A DNA stretch of 57,629 nt from assembly GCF_017433805.1 (NCBI RefSeq), contig NZ_JAFRGN010000028.1, positions 1 to 57,629 on the forward strand, written 5' to 3'. Positions within the stretch are counted from its first letter, which is position 1; every line of letters begins with the position of its first letter. Both the position numbers and the translations under genes were made by a program. The notes under the pieces are model-generated. The model did no database searches and was not told the DNA's origin. It was given only the letters and a program-made list of their open reading frames with translations. This DNA is from Butyrivibrio sp. (lineage in GTDB: Bacteria; Bacillota; Clostridia; Lachnospirales; Lachnospiraceae). This document shows positions 8,291 through 16,665 of the stretch, piece by piece.

Positions 8291-8661
8291 CCATTAAAGC
8301 CTGCATTCTTCTAATATTTCGTAAACATACCTGAGGGGCTTACTGTTGAAATTGGGAATTTAGAGATTTAGGCAGGCTCTTTTTACGGAATTATGTCATA
8401 TTGCATTTTTTATATTGATTTTTAATCAAAAATCCTGGTTTCAAGCTTGTTTTTATCGATATTGCGGTAAAAAAGAGCAATTTTTCACTGCTGAAATCTT
8501 GATTTTCCCATTTTAGGCAGACCACTGTATCAATAACAGCAGAAATTGTAGTCGGTAGCATCCGCAAGCGACAATAAAGCAGGAATAAGTACATCAGCCA
8601 GTAGCAGCCTAGACATAAGACGAAAGAGACACCAGAAATAGCAAAGACAGTCAGATACAAC
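8291..8661. other. Gene-free stretch, nothing recognised
   Basis: A/T-rich spacer between the ANT(6)-like gene's promoter and the tRNA-Gly terminator. Two overlapping short open frames here lack ribosome sites, run antisense to or through the tRNA, and have unlikely composition. I see no RNA family signature or mobile-element end. Confidence 0.5.
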
Positions 8662-8694
8662 AAAAAACCCCAGATCAGTGATCTGGGGTTTTAA
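8662..8694 (-). terminator. Rho-independent terminator after tRNA-Gly
   Basis: A perfect stem CCCCAGATCA / TGATCTGGGG on the minus strand is followed by six T residues, about 15 nt past the tRNA 3' end. Confidence 0.9.
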
Positions 8695-8705
8695 GTAATA
8701 AAAAG

Positions 8706-8778
8706 AGCGATAGACGGGGCTCGAACCCGCGGTCTCCACCTTGGCAAGGTGGCGCTTTACCAACTAAGCTACTATCGC
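8706..8778 (-). tRNA. tRNA-Gly (anticodon GCC)
   Basis: A full cloverleaf can be folded on the minus strand. The acceptor stem is GCGATAG / CTATCGC, the anticodon stem CCACC / GGTGG encloses TTGCCAA, giving anticodon GCC, and the T arm contains GGTTCGAGCCC. The discriminator is T and the CCA end is not encoded. It has its own promoter and terminator. Confidence 0.95.
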
Positions 8779-8789
8779 ATATATGTAAA

Positions 8790-8803
8790 GTCGCTTTCGC
8801 GAC
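8790..8803 (-). other. GNRA-capped hairpin at the 5' end of the tRNA-Gly precursor
   Basis: GTCGC-GAAA-GCGAC forms a five-pair stem with a GAAA tetraloop. It lies about 4 nt after the predicted transcription start and 11 nt before the mature tRNA. Confidence 0.55.
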
Positions 8804-8813
8804 AGCAAAATAA

Positions 8814-8842
8814 ATAATACACTAGTGATATATGTTTGTCAA
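8814..8842 (-). promoter_or_regulatory. Predicted promoter of tRNA-Gly
   Basis: Minus-strand TTGACA (8837-8842), a 17-nt spacer and TATTAT (8814-8819): a near-consensus housekeeping promoter. The -35 box overlaps one arm of a long inverted repeat. Confidence 0.8.
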
Positions 8843-8877
8843 CAACATTTTTAAGATTTTTTAAAAATGTTGTTGAC
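8838..8877. repeat. 17-bp perfect inverted repeat
   Basis: Arms 8838-8854 and 8861-8877 (first arm GTCAACAACATTTTTAA) are exact reverse complements around a 6-nt GATTTT loop. The element lies 19 nt beyond the alpha-galactosidase stop codon and covers most of the tRNA-Gly -35 box. It may end the galactosidase transcript, but it is A/T-rich and lacks a conventional U-tract. Confidence 0.75.
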
Positions 8878-8895
8878 GCCAGTATTTATGCCATT

Positions 8896-10752
8896 TTACA
8901 GTTCTGCCAAAAGTGCCTCAGCAGAAAAATCTTTCTTAGCTTCGCCATATTCTTCTAAAATCTTGTAGCTACTAATATCTATTCCAAGACCCTTAGCATA
9001 CTCTTCCAGATCTACGGAATCACCAAATCTGTGATACACAACGAGTGCTCTATTGCCCAACTCTCTGATCACGAGCTGTGAGCCGGTAGGCTCATTGTAG
9101 CTGTCCGTATCGGCAGCAAGGACCGTCGTCTTACCATCTCTGATAATATCTGAAACCTTGCGGTAGAAATCCATTCCCTGATCAAGAAGCTCCCACTGAT
9201 GGTCGCTAAGATCATAAACATCTCCGGAAAGCCCCATTCTGCCAAGGAATGTTGAGCAGATTGAATACCAGATTCGCTCGTCGCTGTCTTTTGCTCTCAT
9301 AACAGCCCATATCTGGCTCTGGGAAGGTTTGATCACTCTGTGCATGTTTGCGGCAATGATTGGAAGTGATGCGCACTCATGGGCATCAGAAAAGCTTGCC
9401 ATAGAAGCCAGCTCCATAAAGGATGGCTCAAGGCGATGTCCGCCACTTGAACAGTTCTCAATTACAAGCTCAGGGATCTCACGTTTCATTCTCTTAAAGA
9501 AGTCCTGAGTCGCCAGAACCTTCTTCCTGAGATTCTCTCCCATTCCTTCTGGGCCATCACAGCCCATTCCCATAGTGTCGTTATAATCAATCTTGATATA
9601 GCCAAAGTTATTATCCTTGAGATTATCAATAACATACTTATCCAGGTGCTGAATAACCCAAGGATCTTCCATATCAAGGAAATGCACATTTCCTACTGTA
9701 AGTGGCACTCCGTCTTTTTTTACAAGGTGATTCGTCTCGTAGAAAGATGGTGCTTCCTGAGATGTATTCTCAAGCTCGAACCAGATACCTGGAATCATGC
9801 CCTTTCCGCGAATGTAATCTGTAAGCTCCTTGAGGCCATTAGGAAATCTCTCGGTGTTAATAGTCCAGTCACCGCGCCAATCCCACCAGTTACCGCATTT
9901 GCCGTACCAGCCAGAGTCCATGACGAGGTACTGGATACCCTTTCCTGCAATCTTGTCCGCAAGCTTCTTGAGATTGTCTATTGTCGGATTTCCCCAGGTC
10001 GTACAGTACTCGTTAAAGACGATACCCATCTCATTATCAACCGGGCTGATATCCGGATTCTGGGCTTTCACAAGCTTATCACATACATCCTCAAGAGAGT
10101 TGCCTGTGGCCACAAGAGCTTTAGGCGCAACAAACTCCTCACCTGGCATAAGCTTCTTGGTCCAATGGCCAAAGTCTCTATCCGCAATTCCTCCGGCAAT
10201 CGTAACAACATCTCCCGATTTAACCAATATCTCTATCTGCCATGAGCTAGGTGCATAGAGCTGAACCCCAGTAAATTTCCCTGTCTCAGAATCCTCAACT
10301 GCAACAAATGGGAAGAACTGCCTTACTGGCATAGATCCCAGATTTCCAAATTTGAGGACACGAATTCCGTGATTACTCCAGGAATGCTCCATATCAAGCT
10401 CTTTTATACTATCTACTTTATGCTTACCTTCTGCGCTCCAGAATGACAAAAGTCTGTGAATCTTGTCAGCCTTAATCTTCTTAAGAAGAACGGAAGTCAG
10501 CATTTCCATTGTCAGAGGATCTTTTCCCTCGTTAGCAACCTTGGTTACAACCTCGGTTACGTCAGCCCTGCTACTCTTTGTATTGCTAACTTTGAGCACA
10601 AGTCCGTCTGGCCTTCTGAGCTCTTCAACTTCCTCTGTATCTTTTACCAGCTCAAAGTCGTCCATTGAGCCACTTCCAAGCATAGACAGACCACATGTAT
10701 ATTTGTCGTTATATCTTTCACCTATGATCTTAACTTCTGCAGTTGATTTCAT
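8896..10752 (-). CDS. GH36-type alpha-galactosidase, cytoplasmic
   Basis: 618 residues from the ATG. It has no signal peptide, so it should act on imported alpha-galactosides such as melibiose or raffinose-type sugars. An N-terminal beta domain (about 1-230) precedes a TIM barrel. YIKIDYND near residue 389 carries the nucleophile Asp of clan GH-D and SDAHE near residue 455 carries the likely acid/base. It is shorter than the 720-residue GH36 enzymes common in Firmicutes. The ATG at 10752 has GAGG ten bases upstream; an alternative GTG at 10761 directly abuts the ribosome site. No transporter gene is adjacent. Confidence 0.85.
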   Translation of the reverse strand: MKSTAEVKIIGERYNDKYTCGLSMLGSGSMDDFELVKDTEEVEELRRPDGLVLKVSNTKSSRADVTEVVTKVANEGKDPLTMEMLTSVLLKKIKADKIHRLLSFWSAEGKHKVDSIKELDMEHSWSNHGIRVLKFGNLGSMPVRQFFPFVAVEDSETGKFTGVQLYAPSSWQIEILVKSGDVVTIAGGIADRDFGHWTKKLMPGEEFVAPKALVATGNSLEDVCDKLVKAQNPDISPVDNEMGIVFNEYCTTWGNPTIDNLKKLADKIAGKGIQYLVMDSGWYGKCGNWWDWRGDWTINTERFPNGLKELTDYIRGKGMIPGIWFELENTSQEAPSFYETNHLVKKDGVPLTVGNVHFLDMEDPWVIQHLDKYVIDNLKDNNFGYIKIDYNDTMGMGCDGPEGMGENLRKKVLATQDFFKRMKREIPELVIENCSSGGHRLEPSFMELASMASFSDAHECASLPIIAANMHRVIKPSQSQIWAVMRAKDSDERIWYSICSTFLGRMGLSGDVYDLSDHQWELLDQGMDFYRKVSDIIRDGKTTVLAADTDSYNEPTGSQLVIRELGNRALVVYHRFGDSVDLEEYAKGLGIDISSYKILEEYGEAKKDFSAEALLAEL

Positions 10753-10794
10753 AACCCTCACACCTCAATTATTATATGTAACTTTCATATATTG

Positions 10795-10823
10795 ATTATA
10801 TGTGCATGCCCCATGACACGCAA
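10795..10823 (-). promoter_or_regulatory. Predicted promoter of the alpha-galactosidase gene
   Basis: Minus-strand TTGCGT (10818-10823), a 17-nt spacer and a perfect TATAAT (10795-10800). An imperfect dyad TATATG...CATATA lies between the inferred start and the ribosome site and could bind a regulator. Confidence 0.55.
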
Positions 10824-10960
10824 TTACATCCTCATTATCTGGTCCATCGCAGTTTATAGAAGTTTAACTAAACGATAATAATTACACGCTATGCCGCATG
10901 TTAAAATGGTATATGAGGTATCATGAGTTTAGTATACCCTTGCAAACATGAGGATAATCG

Positions 10961-12490
10961 ATGGCTATATTCTTAAAACTGCCAGAGAATAAAATATCGG
11001 CCCCGGATACATACGAGGATTTTCTTGTAGAAAACATTGCCAAGATTAATCAGTACATGAACCGTACTCTTTGGTTCTGCATTCTGACAGGTCCTGCCAT
11101 TGCAATAGGGGTTGCTGCGGGCATTTTTAAAAGAGTGCCTTATTCCGTATGTCTGCTTCTTTCTGCCGCTGTACTACTGCTGACAATAACTCATTTATTA
11201 TTCATTAAGTACTTCCCCAAGTCTGAATTCACCAGCATTTATGCCTTATTTATCCTGGATATTCTTTTAGCCTATATGGCATATTCCCACATATATCTCA
11301 GACTTACATGGTTTTTTGTGCCGCTTTTATCTCTTTTGTTCTGTAGCTACAGAATTTATATTATGTCGCTGATTATAAATTACCTCACAATGCTGATGAC
11401 AGTCTGGATAACTTCGCCATCTTATACCAGCGTTCGTTCTGACTATGATAGCTCAGTACAGTTCTTTTACAATTATATCAGTGGCACTACTATCGAAATG
11501 ATCCTGATGGCCATCGTAGGTATTGCAATTCTCAAGACTTCTCACAGATATGTCCGTGAGTTTTATGAAATGTACATGACCTTAAGTTACCGCGAACAGC
11601 AGGTTTCTGAATCTATCGATACGCTGTCCTCCATGGCTGGTATCTACGACAGAGTTAATCTGCTAAATTTCCGCAATATGACTGAAAAGCCACTCACTGA
11701 CGAAAACGCCAACAAACCTCCAACAAGCATAGAAGGTTTTGACCACACCAGCATGGTCATGAGTATGAAGAGCCATATCGTGCCTGAGCAGATGGATGCA
11801 TTCCTTAGTTTTACAAACCTGACCACCCTCCGAGAGAGATTATTAGAGAAAAAATCTATCTCTGCAGAGTTTATCAACATCACCACCGGTTGGTTCAGAG
11901 CCCAGTACATCACTGTTGAAAAGAATCCGGATGGAATTCCTGTAACCATTATTTTCACTGTCCAGAATATTGAAAAAGACAAACGTAAAGAAGAAAAGCT
12001 CATCAGAATAGCCATGACCGATGAACTTACTCATTTATACAACCGTAGAAGCTACGATGACGACATAGCTGTTTATCGTGAAAAAGGCCTCGATGATGAC
12101 TTTATCCTATTGTCGGCAGACGTAAATGGGCTTAAAATAACCAATGATACCAAAGGTCACGCTGCAGGCGATGAGCTTATTAAAGGCGCCGCTGATTGCC
12201 TACATGTATCCATTGGCAAAAACGGTAAAGTATACCGTACTGGCGGCGATGAATTTATCGCCATTGTACATTTGGACGACTATGCGGAGCTTATCGCAGA
12301 AATCGCAGCCAGAGCAAGGTCCTGGCACGGAGAATACATAGATTCCATTTCTATATCCATTGGATGTGCCAGCCACAAAGAATTTCCTGATGCTACCATC
12401 GACGAACTGGAGCGAATTTCCGATAAACGAATGTACGACAGCAAGGAACAATACTACAAACAGACCGGTCATGACAGGAGAAGGAAATAA
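10961..12490 (+). CDS. Membrane-bound GGDEF diguanylate cyclase
   Basis: 509 residues. About six hydrophobic helices (roughly 35-195) form an N-terminal membrane module with no recognised ligand domain. A middle region (about 200-345) is probably PAS-like, and the C-terminal GGDEF domain begins at MTDELTHLYNRR. RTGGDEF near 426-432 is intact, so it should make c-di-GMP from two GTP. The RxxD inhibition site is absent (Gly at both key positions). The ATG is preceded by ATGAGGA. The gene ends 11 nt before two membrane glycosyltransferase genes, so the three are likely one transcript and c-di-GMP output could be linked to surface glycan work. Confidence 0.87.
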   Translation: MAIFLKLPENKISAPDTYEDFLVENIAKINQYMNRTLWFCILTGPAIAIGVAAGIFKRVPYSVCLLLSAAVLLLTITHLLFIKYFPKSEFTSIYALFILDILLAYMAYSHIYLRLTWFFVPLLSLLFCSYRIYIMSLIINYLTMLMTVWITSPSYTSVRSDYDSSVQFFYNYISGTTIEMILMAIVGIAILKTSHRYVREFYEMYMTLSYREQQVSESIDTLSSMAGIYDRVNLLNFRNMTEKPLTDENANKPPTSIEGFDHTSMVMSMKSHIVPEQMDAFLSFTNLTTLRERLLEKKSISAEFINITTGWFRAQYITVEKNPDGIPVTIIFTVQNIEKDKRKEEKLIRIAMTDELTHLYNRRSYDDDIAVYREKGLDDDFILLSADVNGLKITNDTKGHAAGDELIKGAADCLHVSIGKNGKVYRTGGDEFIAIVHLDDYAELIAEIAARARSWHGEYIDSISISIGCASHKEFPDATIDELERISDKRMYDSKEQYYKQTGHDRRRK

Positions 12491-12501
12491 AATAATTAAC
12501 T

Positions 12502-14022
12502 ATGGATAATAATTGCGAAAAGCCTAAAAGTTACATTGGAATTGTACTTGCACTTATCTCTTTTATTGTTTTCACGTTTTGGAATAGATATGCACAGGGA
12601 AACGACATCTGGTATGACGAAGTCTTTTCCCTGTCTTTTGCAGAGCACGGATTTAACGAGATCACCGCTCTGACTTCGCGCGATGTCCATCCTCCACTCT
12701 ATTATTTTTATCTCAAGGCTTTTACTTCTATAGTCAGCTCTATTACAGGGCAATACTCAATGATAATCATTGGCAAAATTGCATCCCTGATTCCTTGGGG
12801 TTTCCTCTTTCTTATTAGCTCTACATACATCAAAGATAGATTTGGAATACTTACCTTTGGTCTGTTTTCCTTAATGGTAACAGTCATGCCACAGCTTCCA
12901 TCCTACTATTTTGAGATCAGGATGTACTCTCTGGCTCTTTTGTTTATCACTGCGGAGATTCTTATCTCTTTTCACATTCTTACCAACACAGATAAAAATA
13001 ATAATCTATCCTGGATTTTATTCTTTATCACAGGAATCCTTACTGCTTACACTCAGTATTATGCGTGCATAGCGATTATCGGCTCTTACATCGCCGTATT
13101 TCTTTGCCTCCTTTTTATCAAGGGCCAAAAGAAATCCGCCAATCTGATACGCCTTGCTATCTGCAGCGTTTTGTCAGTTGTATGTTACCTTCCATGGCTT
13201 CCTGTTCTGAAAGCTCAGATTGAGAATATTTCCGGCAAATACTGGATTCAACCTCTGACTCTTAGGAGTATTGCCGGCTGTGTTAAGTTTGTCGTTCTTC
13301 CTGTTGTATACCTTGGCAAAATGCCTGAGATTTCTGCTGGACTCTTGCTCATCGGTATCGCTATTTTGACGGTTCTTTTTATCAGAAAGGGTAAAAGAGA
13401 TGACTTCGTAATGGCACTTTGCTGCCTGATGCCTGCATTCATCGTTGTTTTGAGTGGTTTTATTCTGTCCGCCCTTGGAACTCCGATATTTGTATATAGA
13501 TATCTCGTTCCTACCCTTGGTGGAATATGGCTTCTAGTAGCACTGATGGCAGAAAAAGTTATAGATAAAAACTATCTCTTGCTGCTTTTGGTTCCTATTC
13601 TTCTTGTTTCCATTCTTAATATCAAAGGTACTGTGGACGAAGAAGGAAATAAATACTACAACATCGACCATTCCTATGATGTTGTATTAGAAGTCCCCAA
13701 AAACTCTGTCATTATCACCAATTTTGATCACGTATGCGCTATAATGTCCTATTATAGGCCTGATTGCAGCGTGCTCTTATACGAAGGCGAAATCGATCAG
13801 CTTCTACCTGACATGCTTGGAAATATCACAGACAATGTGAATGATTCAGACATACAGAACCTGGTAAAAGATAACCCTGAGAACGTTTACTTCTGGGGAA
13901 GCTTTAATTCTAGAGAAGAGATTGTCGCATCCTGGGAAAAGCTGGGCATCAGCAATGAATTACTTGATAATATCCTGATCGAGAGATACTGGATAAATGT
14001 GTATAAACTCGGAGTTAGATAA
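12502..14022 (+). CDS. GT39-like (PMT/ArnT superfamily) membrane glycosyltransferase
   Basis: 506 residues with about 11-12 hydrophobic helices. The first external loop carries WYDE with the acidic pair D39-E40, followed by DVHPPLYYF near 60-69. This layout is typical of GT-C enzymes that use a polyprenyl-phosphate sugar and modify protein, teichoic acid or glycolipid outside the membrane. A smaller soluble domain ends the protein. The gene starts 11 nt after the GGDEF gene; an AGGAG lies inside that gene's end, further away than usual. The next gene overlaps by one base. Donor and acceptor are unknown. Confidence 0.78.
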   Translation: MDNNCEKPKSYIGIVLALISFIVFTFWNRYAQGNDIWYDEVFSLSFAEHGFNEITALTSRDVHPPLYYFYLKAFTSIVSSITGQYSMIIIGKIASLIPWGFLFLISSTYIKDRFGILTFGLFSLMVTVMPQLPSYYFEIRMYSLALLFITAEILISFHILTNTDKNNNLSWILFFITGILTAYTQYYACIAIIGSYIAVFLCLLFIKGQKKSANLIRLAICSVLSVVCYLPWLPVLKAQIENISGKYWIQPLTLRSIAGCVKFVVLPVVYLGKMPEISAGLLLIGIAILTVLFIRKGKRDDFVMALCCLMPAFIVVLSGFILSALGTPIFVYRYLVPTLGGIWLLVALMAEKVIDKNYLLLLLVPILLVSILNIKGTVDEEGNKYYNIDHSYDVVLEVPKNSVIITNFDHVCAIMSYYRPDCSVLLYEGEIDQLLPDMLGNITDNVNDSDIQNLVKDNPENVYFWGSFNSREEIVASWEKLGISNELLDNILIERYWINVYKLGVR

Positions 14023-15572
14023 TGACTAAAAAAGTATCTGCAGATTTCATCAAAGAACATATTGTAGCTGTACTCCTCATACTGTTCATGGCGATTGTGT
14101 ACATCTATAACATGTTTACCAATAAACCCTGGTACGACGAACTATATACCTACTACTTTTTCATCAGTAGAGGCCCCATATACGCAGCTATCCACTGGCC
14201 TGTTCCCAACAACCACGTGGGCTATTCTGTAGTTTCTGCATTTCTTGATTATCTTGGAAATCCTTATATTGGCTTAAGAGGCGTTTCAGTTATCGCTGCT
14301 GTAGCTAATCTGGTTCTTGTGTATAAGCTTGCAATTAAGTTCATGAATAAGTGGTTCGCTACTGCTGCCATGGCACTTTATGCTGGAACATACCTGTGCT
14401 TCAGGCTCGCATTCCAAGGAAGAGGCTATACTCTTTCAACCACTTGCCTTCTGGTGGCAATACTTGCTGTCTATCGAATTGCTCTTGGTGATTGCAGGAT
14501 CCGAAACAATATCATCTTCGCTGCTGCTCTGACCCTCGGACTCTATATCGTTCCAAGTTCCATCTACTGGGTTATGCCAGTGTGCATAACCGGCGGTTTA
14601 TATCTCCTGTTGCAAAAGAGATATCGAGACCTGTGTAATCTTGTTCTATCCGGAGTCATTGCCGCTGTAGCGACACTGTTTTTATATCTGCTGATCTGGC
14701 TTGCTATTGGTGCCAACCTTCTGAGCAAGGATGCATCTAGCGTTTATTACGGCATTTCTCAGGTCAAGATCATCCTGAAAGCTCCATTTGCTGCCGCCGG
14801 TACAGGTATCGACTACATGCTAGCTACTCCTTATATTCAGAGTATCGACAGACTTCAGTGCATTAAGACCATGCCCGAGTACTTCATTTCTCTTTTTGGA
14901 AATTTCTACGACAAGGCTGGACTGCTGATCTTTATCCTGTATATTGTTGTGATGCTGCTTTCTATAGTTATCACAGTTATTAAGATACGACGCAGAAACA
15001 ATTCGTTTTTAGGATTATTTATCAGCTGTGGAATGGTCCTTGTTCCTGTGATTCTGATGATCCAAAGTGTTCATCCATACCTTAGAGTTCTGAGCTTCCT
15101 GGCTGTGTTCCTTGCTATTGGATTTATCTACTGTATTTCCGAAGGACTGGAGCTCTTTTCCAAGGACAGTATTACTACCAAGGCAGGCTTTTGTTTCTCC
15201 TTTCTGACTATTATCCTCGCAATTACCAGCTGTGTAAGCCCATTTTACAGAGGACCGCTCGCCACAAGAGAAAACGAGATAGCTGATGTTCTTACGCAGA
15301 TGGGCGATCCCGCCAGCATAGACAACATTTTCTACCTCGATGATTATCAGAAATATGTTATTAAATTCTACTACGATACTACTCCAAACGAGGTTTACAC
15401 ATTAGAAGCCGCAGACTACGTGATTGCCTGTCCTGAGTTTACTGATCCACAAAACGAAGTTCCAGAATGGCCTGTTCTGTATGGCTATAGTCCTGAGATG
15501 ATAGAGTATGTGAAGAGTAATATGACGGTCATTGCTGAGAATGATAGCTATGCAATATACAAAAGAAAATAA
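14022..15572 (+). CDS. GT39-like membrane glycosyltransferase, second copy
   Basis: 516 residues with the same layout as its upstream neighbour: a first helix, then WYDE with its acidic pair again at residues 39-40, an HWPVPNNHVGYS loop near 58-70, about 11 helices and a short soluble C-terminus. Sequence similarity to the neighbour is low outside these motifs, so this is a diverged pair rather than a recent duplicate. Its ATG overlaps the upstream TAA (TAATG), which implies translational coupling and balanced amounts. The pair may act one after the other on the same acceptor; that is inference. Confidence 0.78.
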   Translation: MTKKVSADFIKEHIVAVLLILFMAIVYIYNMFTNKPWYDELYTYYFFISRGPIYAAIHWPVPNNHVGYSVVSAFLDYLGNPYIGLRGVSVIAAVANLVLVYKLAIKFMNKWFATAAMALYAGTYLCFRLAFQGRGYTLSTTCLLVAILAVYRIALGDCRIRNNIIFAAALTLGLYIVPSSIYWVMPVCITGGLYLLLQKRYRDLCNLVLSGVIAAVATLFLYLLIWLAIGANLLSKDASSVYYGISQVKIILKAPFAAAGTGIDYMLATPYIQSIDRLQCIKTMPEYFISLFGNFYDKAGLLIFILYIVVMLLSIVITVIKIRRRNNSFLGLFISCGMVLVPVILMIQSVHPYLRVLSFLAVFLAIGFIYCISEGLELFSKDSITTKAGFCFSFLTIILAITSCVSPFYRGPLATRENEIADVLTQMGDPASIDNIFYLDDYQKYVIKFYYDTTPNEVYTLEAADYVIACPEFTDPQNEVPEWPVLYGYSPEMIEYVKSNMTVIAENDSYAIYKRK

Positions 15573-15598
15573 TAATCGTTCATATACGTAAATAATTA

Positions 15599-15634
15599 AG
15601 GGACAGTTCCTATCTGAGCTGCCCCTTTTGATTT
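15599..15634 (+). terminator. Rho-independent terminator after the glycosyltransferase pair
   Basis: The stem AAGGGACAG / CTGCCCCTT has one mismatch and is followed by TTTTG and further T residues. Confidence 0.6.
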
Positions 15635-15644
15635 GAATTCGTAT

Positions 15645-16340
15645 TCAATAATTTATTGTATGTAATATATAATTTTCGACTTCTAGCGTGTCTTCCATAG
15701 TACACACTCCATAGGTATTCGGATAGGACTTGGATCTATCTGGTGTCTGATCCTCTGGTAGGAATTCATTCTTCTCAAAGCCATACTTATCCACATACAT
15801 GAAGTAATGATAATTACGTTCGCGATCACCGTCAAACCTGTATTGCTCAAAGTATACTTCCAGATCATATAACCCCTGATCGTAAGCAACATTATCCAGA
15901 GTCCCTTCGACCATATCGTAAGTGAAACTTCCAAGTGGCTTTCCTCCTGTGCTGCAGTACTCTGGCAGTTCAATATGCTTATAGGACCTGTCCTTGGATG
16001 TTATGAAGTAGGCTATTACGCTCTCGTCTTTGTAAAAGACTCTTATCATTCCATGTTTGGTAAAATATCTGGCATCTGTGATATTGGTATCTGTATATAG
16101 ACTCACATACCTAGGATGACCTATTGCATCTTCTATATAGACCTGGCTATTTGCTATAGCAATTTCATTATAGAAATCCCGCTCTGCGTATTCTGCTTTT
16201 AACCCATCAGCGATACTTGAAGCACATGCTACAGCCGCAGCCAGTATGATCGCAATGATTATCTGTCCAACAGCAGTACCAGAGAAAAATGAACCCAGCT
16301 TTTCATCACAAGTATGTAAAACCGATAATACCTTTTTCAT
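15645..16340 (-). CDS. Membrane-anchored protein of unknown function
   Basis: 231 residues. One hydrophobic segment lies near 25-45; the rest is a soluble, Tyr- and Asp-rich domain probably outside the cell. There is no signal-peptidase site, so it is likely a signal anchor. I do not recognise the family. An ATG at 16340 has GAGGG upstream. It stands alone between the glycosyltransferase pair, which it meets tail to tail, and the tRNA-Pro terminator. Confidence 0.65.
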   Translation of the reverse strand: MKKVLSVLHTCDEKLGSFFSGTAVGQIIIAIILAAAVACASSIADGLKAEYAERDFYNEIAIANSQVYIEDAIGHPRYVSLYTDTNITDARYFTKHGMIRVFYKDESVIAYFITSKDRSYKHIELPEYCSTGGKPLGSFTYDMVEGTLDNVAYDQGLYDLEVYFEQYRFDGDRERNYHYFMYVDKYGFEKNEFLPEDQTPDRSKSYPNTYGVCTMEDTLEVENYILHTINY

Positions 16341-16388
16341 CGCAAGCCCTCGCTAATCTCGTCATTTCAACTTCATTCATCAACTATA

Positions 16389-16417
16389 ATTTTCTCAGAT
16401 TAGCTATCAGTTGTCAA
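16389..16417 (-). promoter_or_regulatory. Possible promoter of the membrane-anchored protein
   Basis: Minus-strand TTGACA (16412-16417) has a weak GAAAAT -10 (16389-16394) at 17 nt. Confidence 0.35.
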
Positions 16418-16443
16418 AATATCGTTTATTCGCTTACTAAAGT

Positions 16444-16478
16444 AAAAACAGGGTTTGCAAATCTGCAAACCCTGTTTT
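16444..16478 (-). terminator. Rho-independent terminator after tRNA-Pro
   Basis: A perfect stem of 15 pairs, including ACAGGGTTTGCA, around a 4-nt loop ends in TTTTT on the minus strand, about 15 nt past the tRNA. Confidence 0.88.
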
Positions 16479-16493
16479 ATAGTTCCACTAAAG

Positions 16494-16567
16494 TCGAGGC
16501 GACAAGATTCGAACTTGCGACCTCTGCGTCCCGAACGCAGCGCTCTACCAAACTGAGCCACGCCTCG
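16494..16567 (-). tRNA. tRNA-Pro (anticodon CGG)
   Basis: A cloverleaf folds on the minus strand. The acceptor is CGAGGCG / CGCCTCG with discriminator A, the anticodon stem CTGCG / CGCAG encloses TTCGGGA, giving anticodon CGG, and the T arm contains AGTTCGAATCT. CCA is not encoded. Confidence 0.95.
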
Positions 16568-16599
16568 ATAAACAATATTGATACAGTTAAGATAAAGCT

Positions 16600-16624
16600 G
16601 CTGATGCGTATATTACGCATCAGC
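16600..16624 (-). other. Hairpin at the 5' end of the tRNA-Pro precursor
   Basis: GCTGATGCGT / ACGCATCAGC, ten pairs around a 5-nt loop, begins about 4 nt after the predicted tRNA-Pro start. It could also end transcripts from the upstream AAA+ gene, but no U-run follows directly. Confidence 0.55.
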
Positions 16625-16634
16625 AACATTATCG

Positions 16635-16663
16635 ATTTTATTATGATATTGAGAAAAAGTCAA
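16635..16663 (-). promoter_or_regulatory. Predicted promoter of tRNA-Pro
   Basis: Minus-strand TTGACT (16658-16663), a 17-nt spacer and TAAAAT (16635-16640), immediately beyond the stop codon of the AAA+ gene. Confidence 0.7.
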
Positions 16664-16665
16664 AC

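Noticed and set aside
8662-8694. Attachment site for a mobile element at tRNA-Gly
   Set aside because: The palindrome is a terminator; no integrase and no duplicated tRNA end are visible.
8391-8763. Two overlapping open frames near tRNA-Gly
   Set aside because: They run through the tRNA or its terminator, lack ribosome sites and have odd composition.
10762-10960. A c-di-GMP riboswitch before the first GGDEF gene
   Set aside because: I looked for the conserved GEMM core in this and other GGDEF leaders and saw none.
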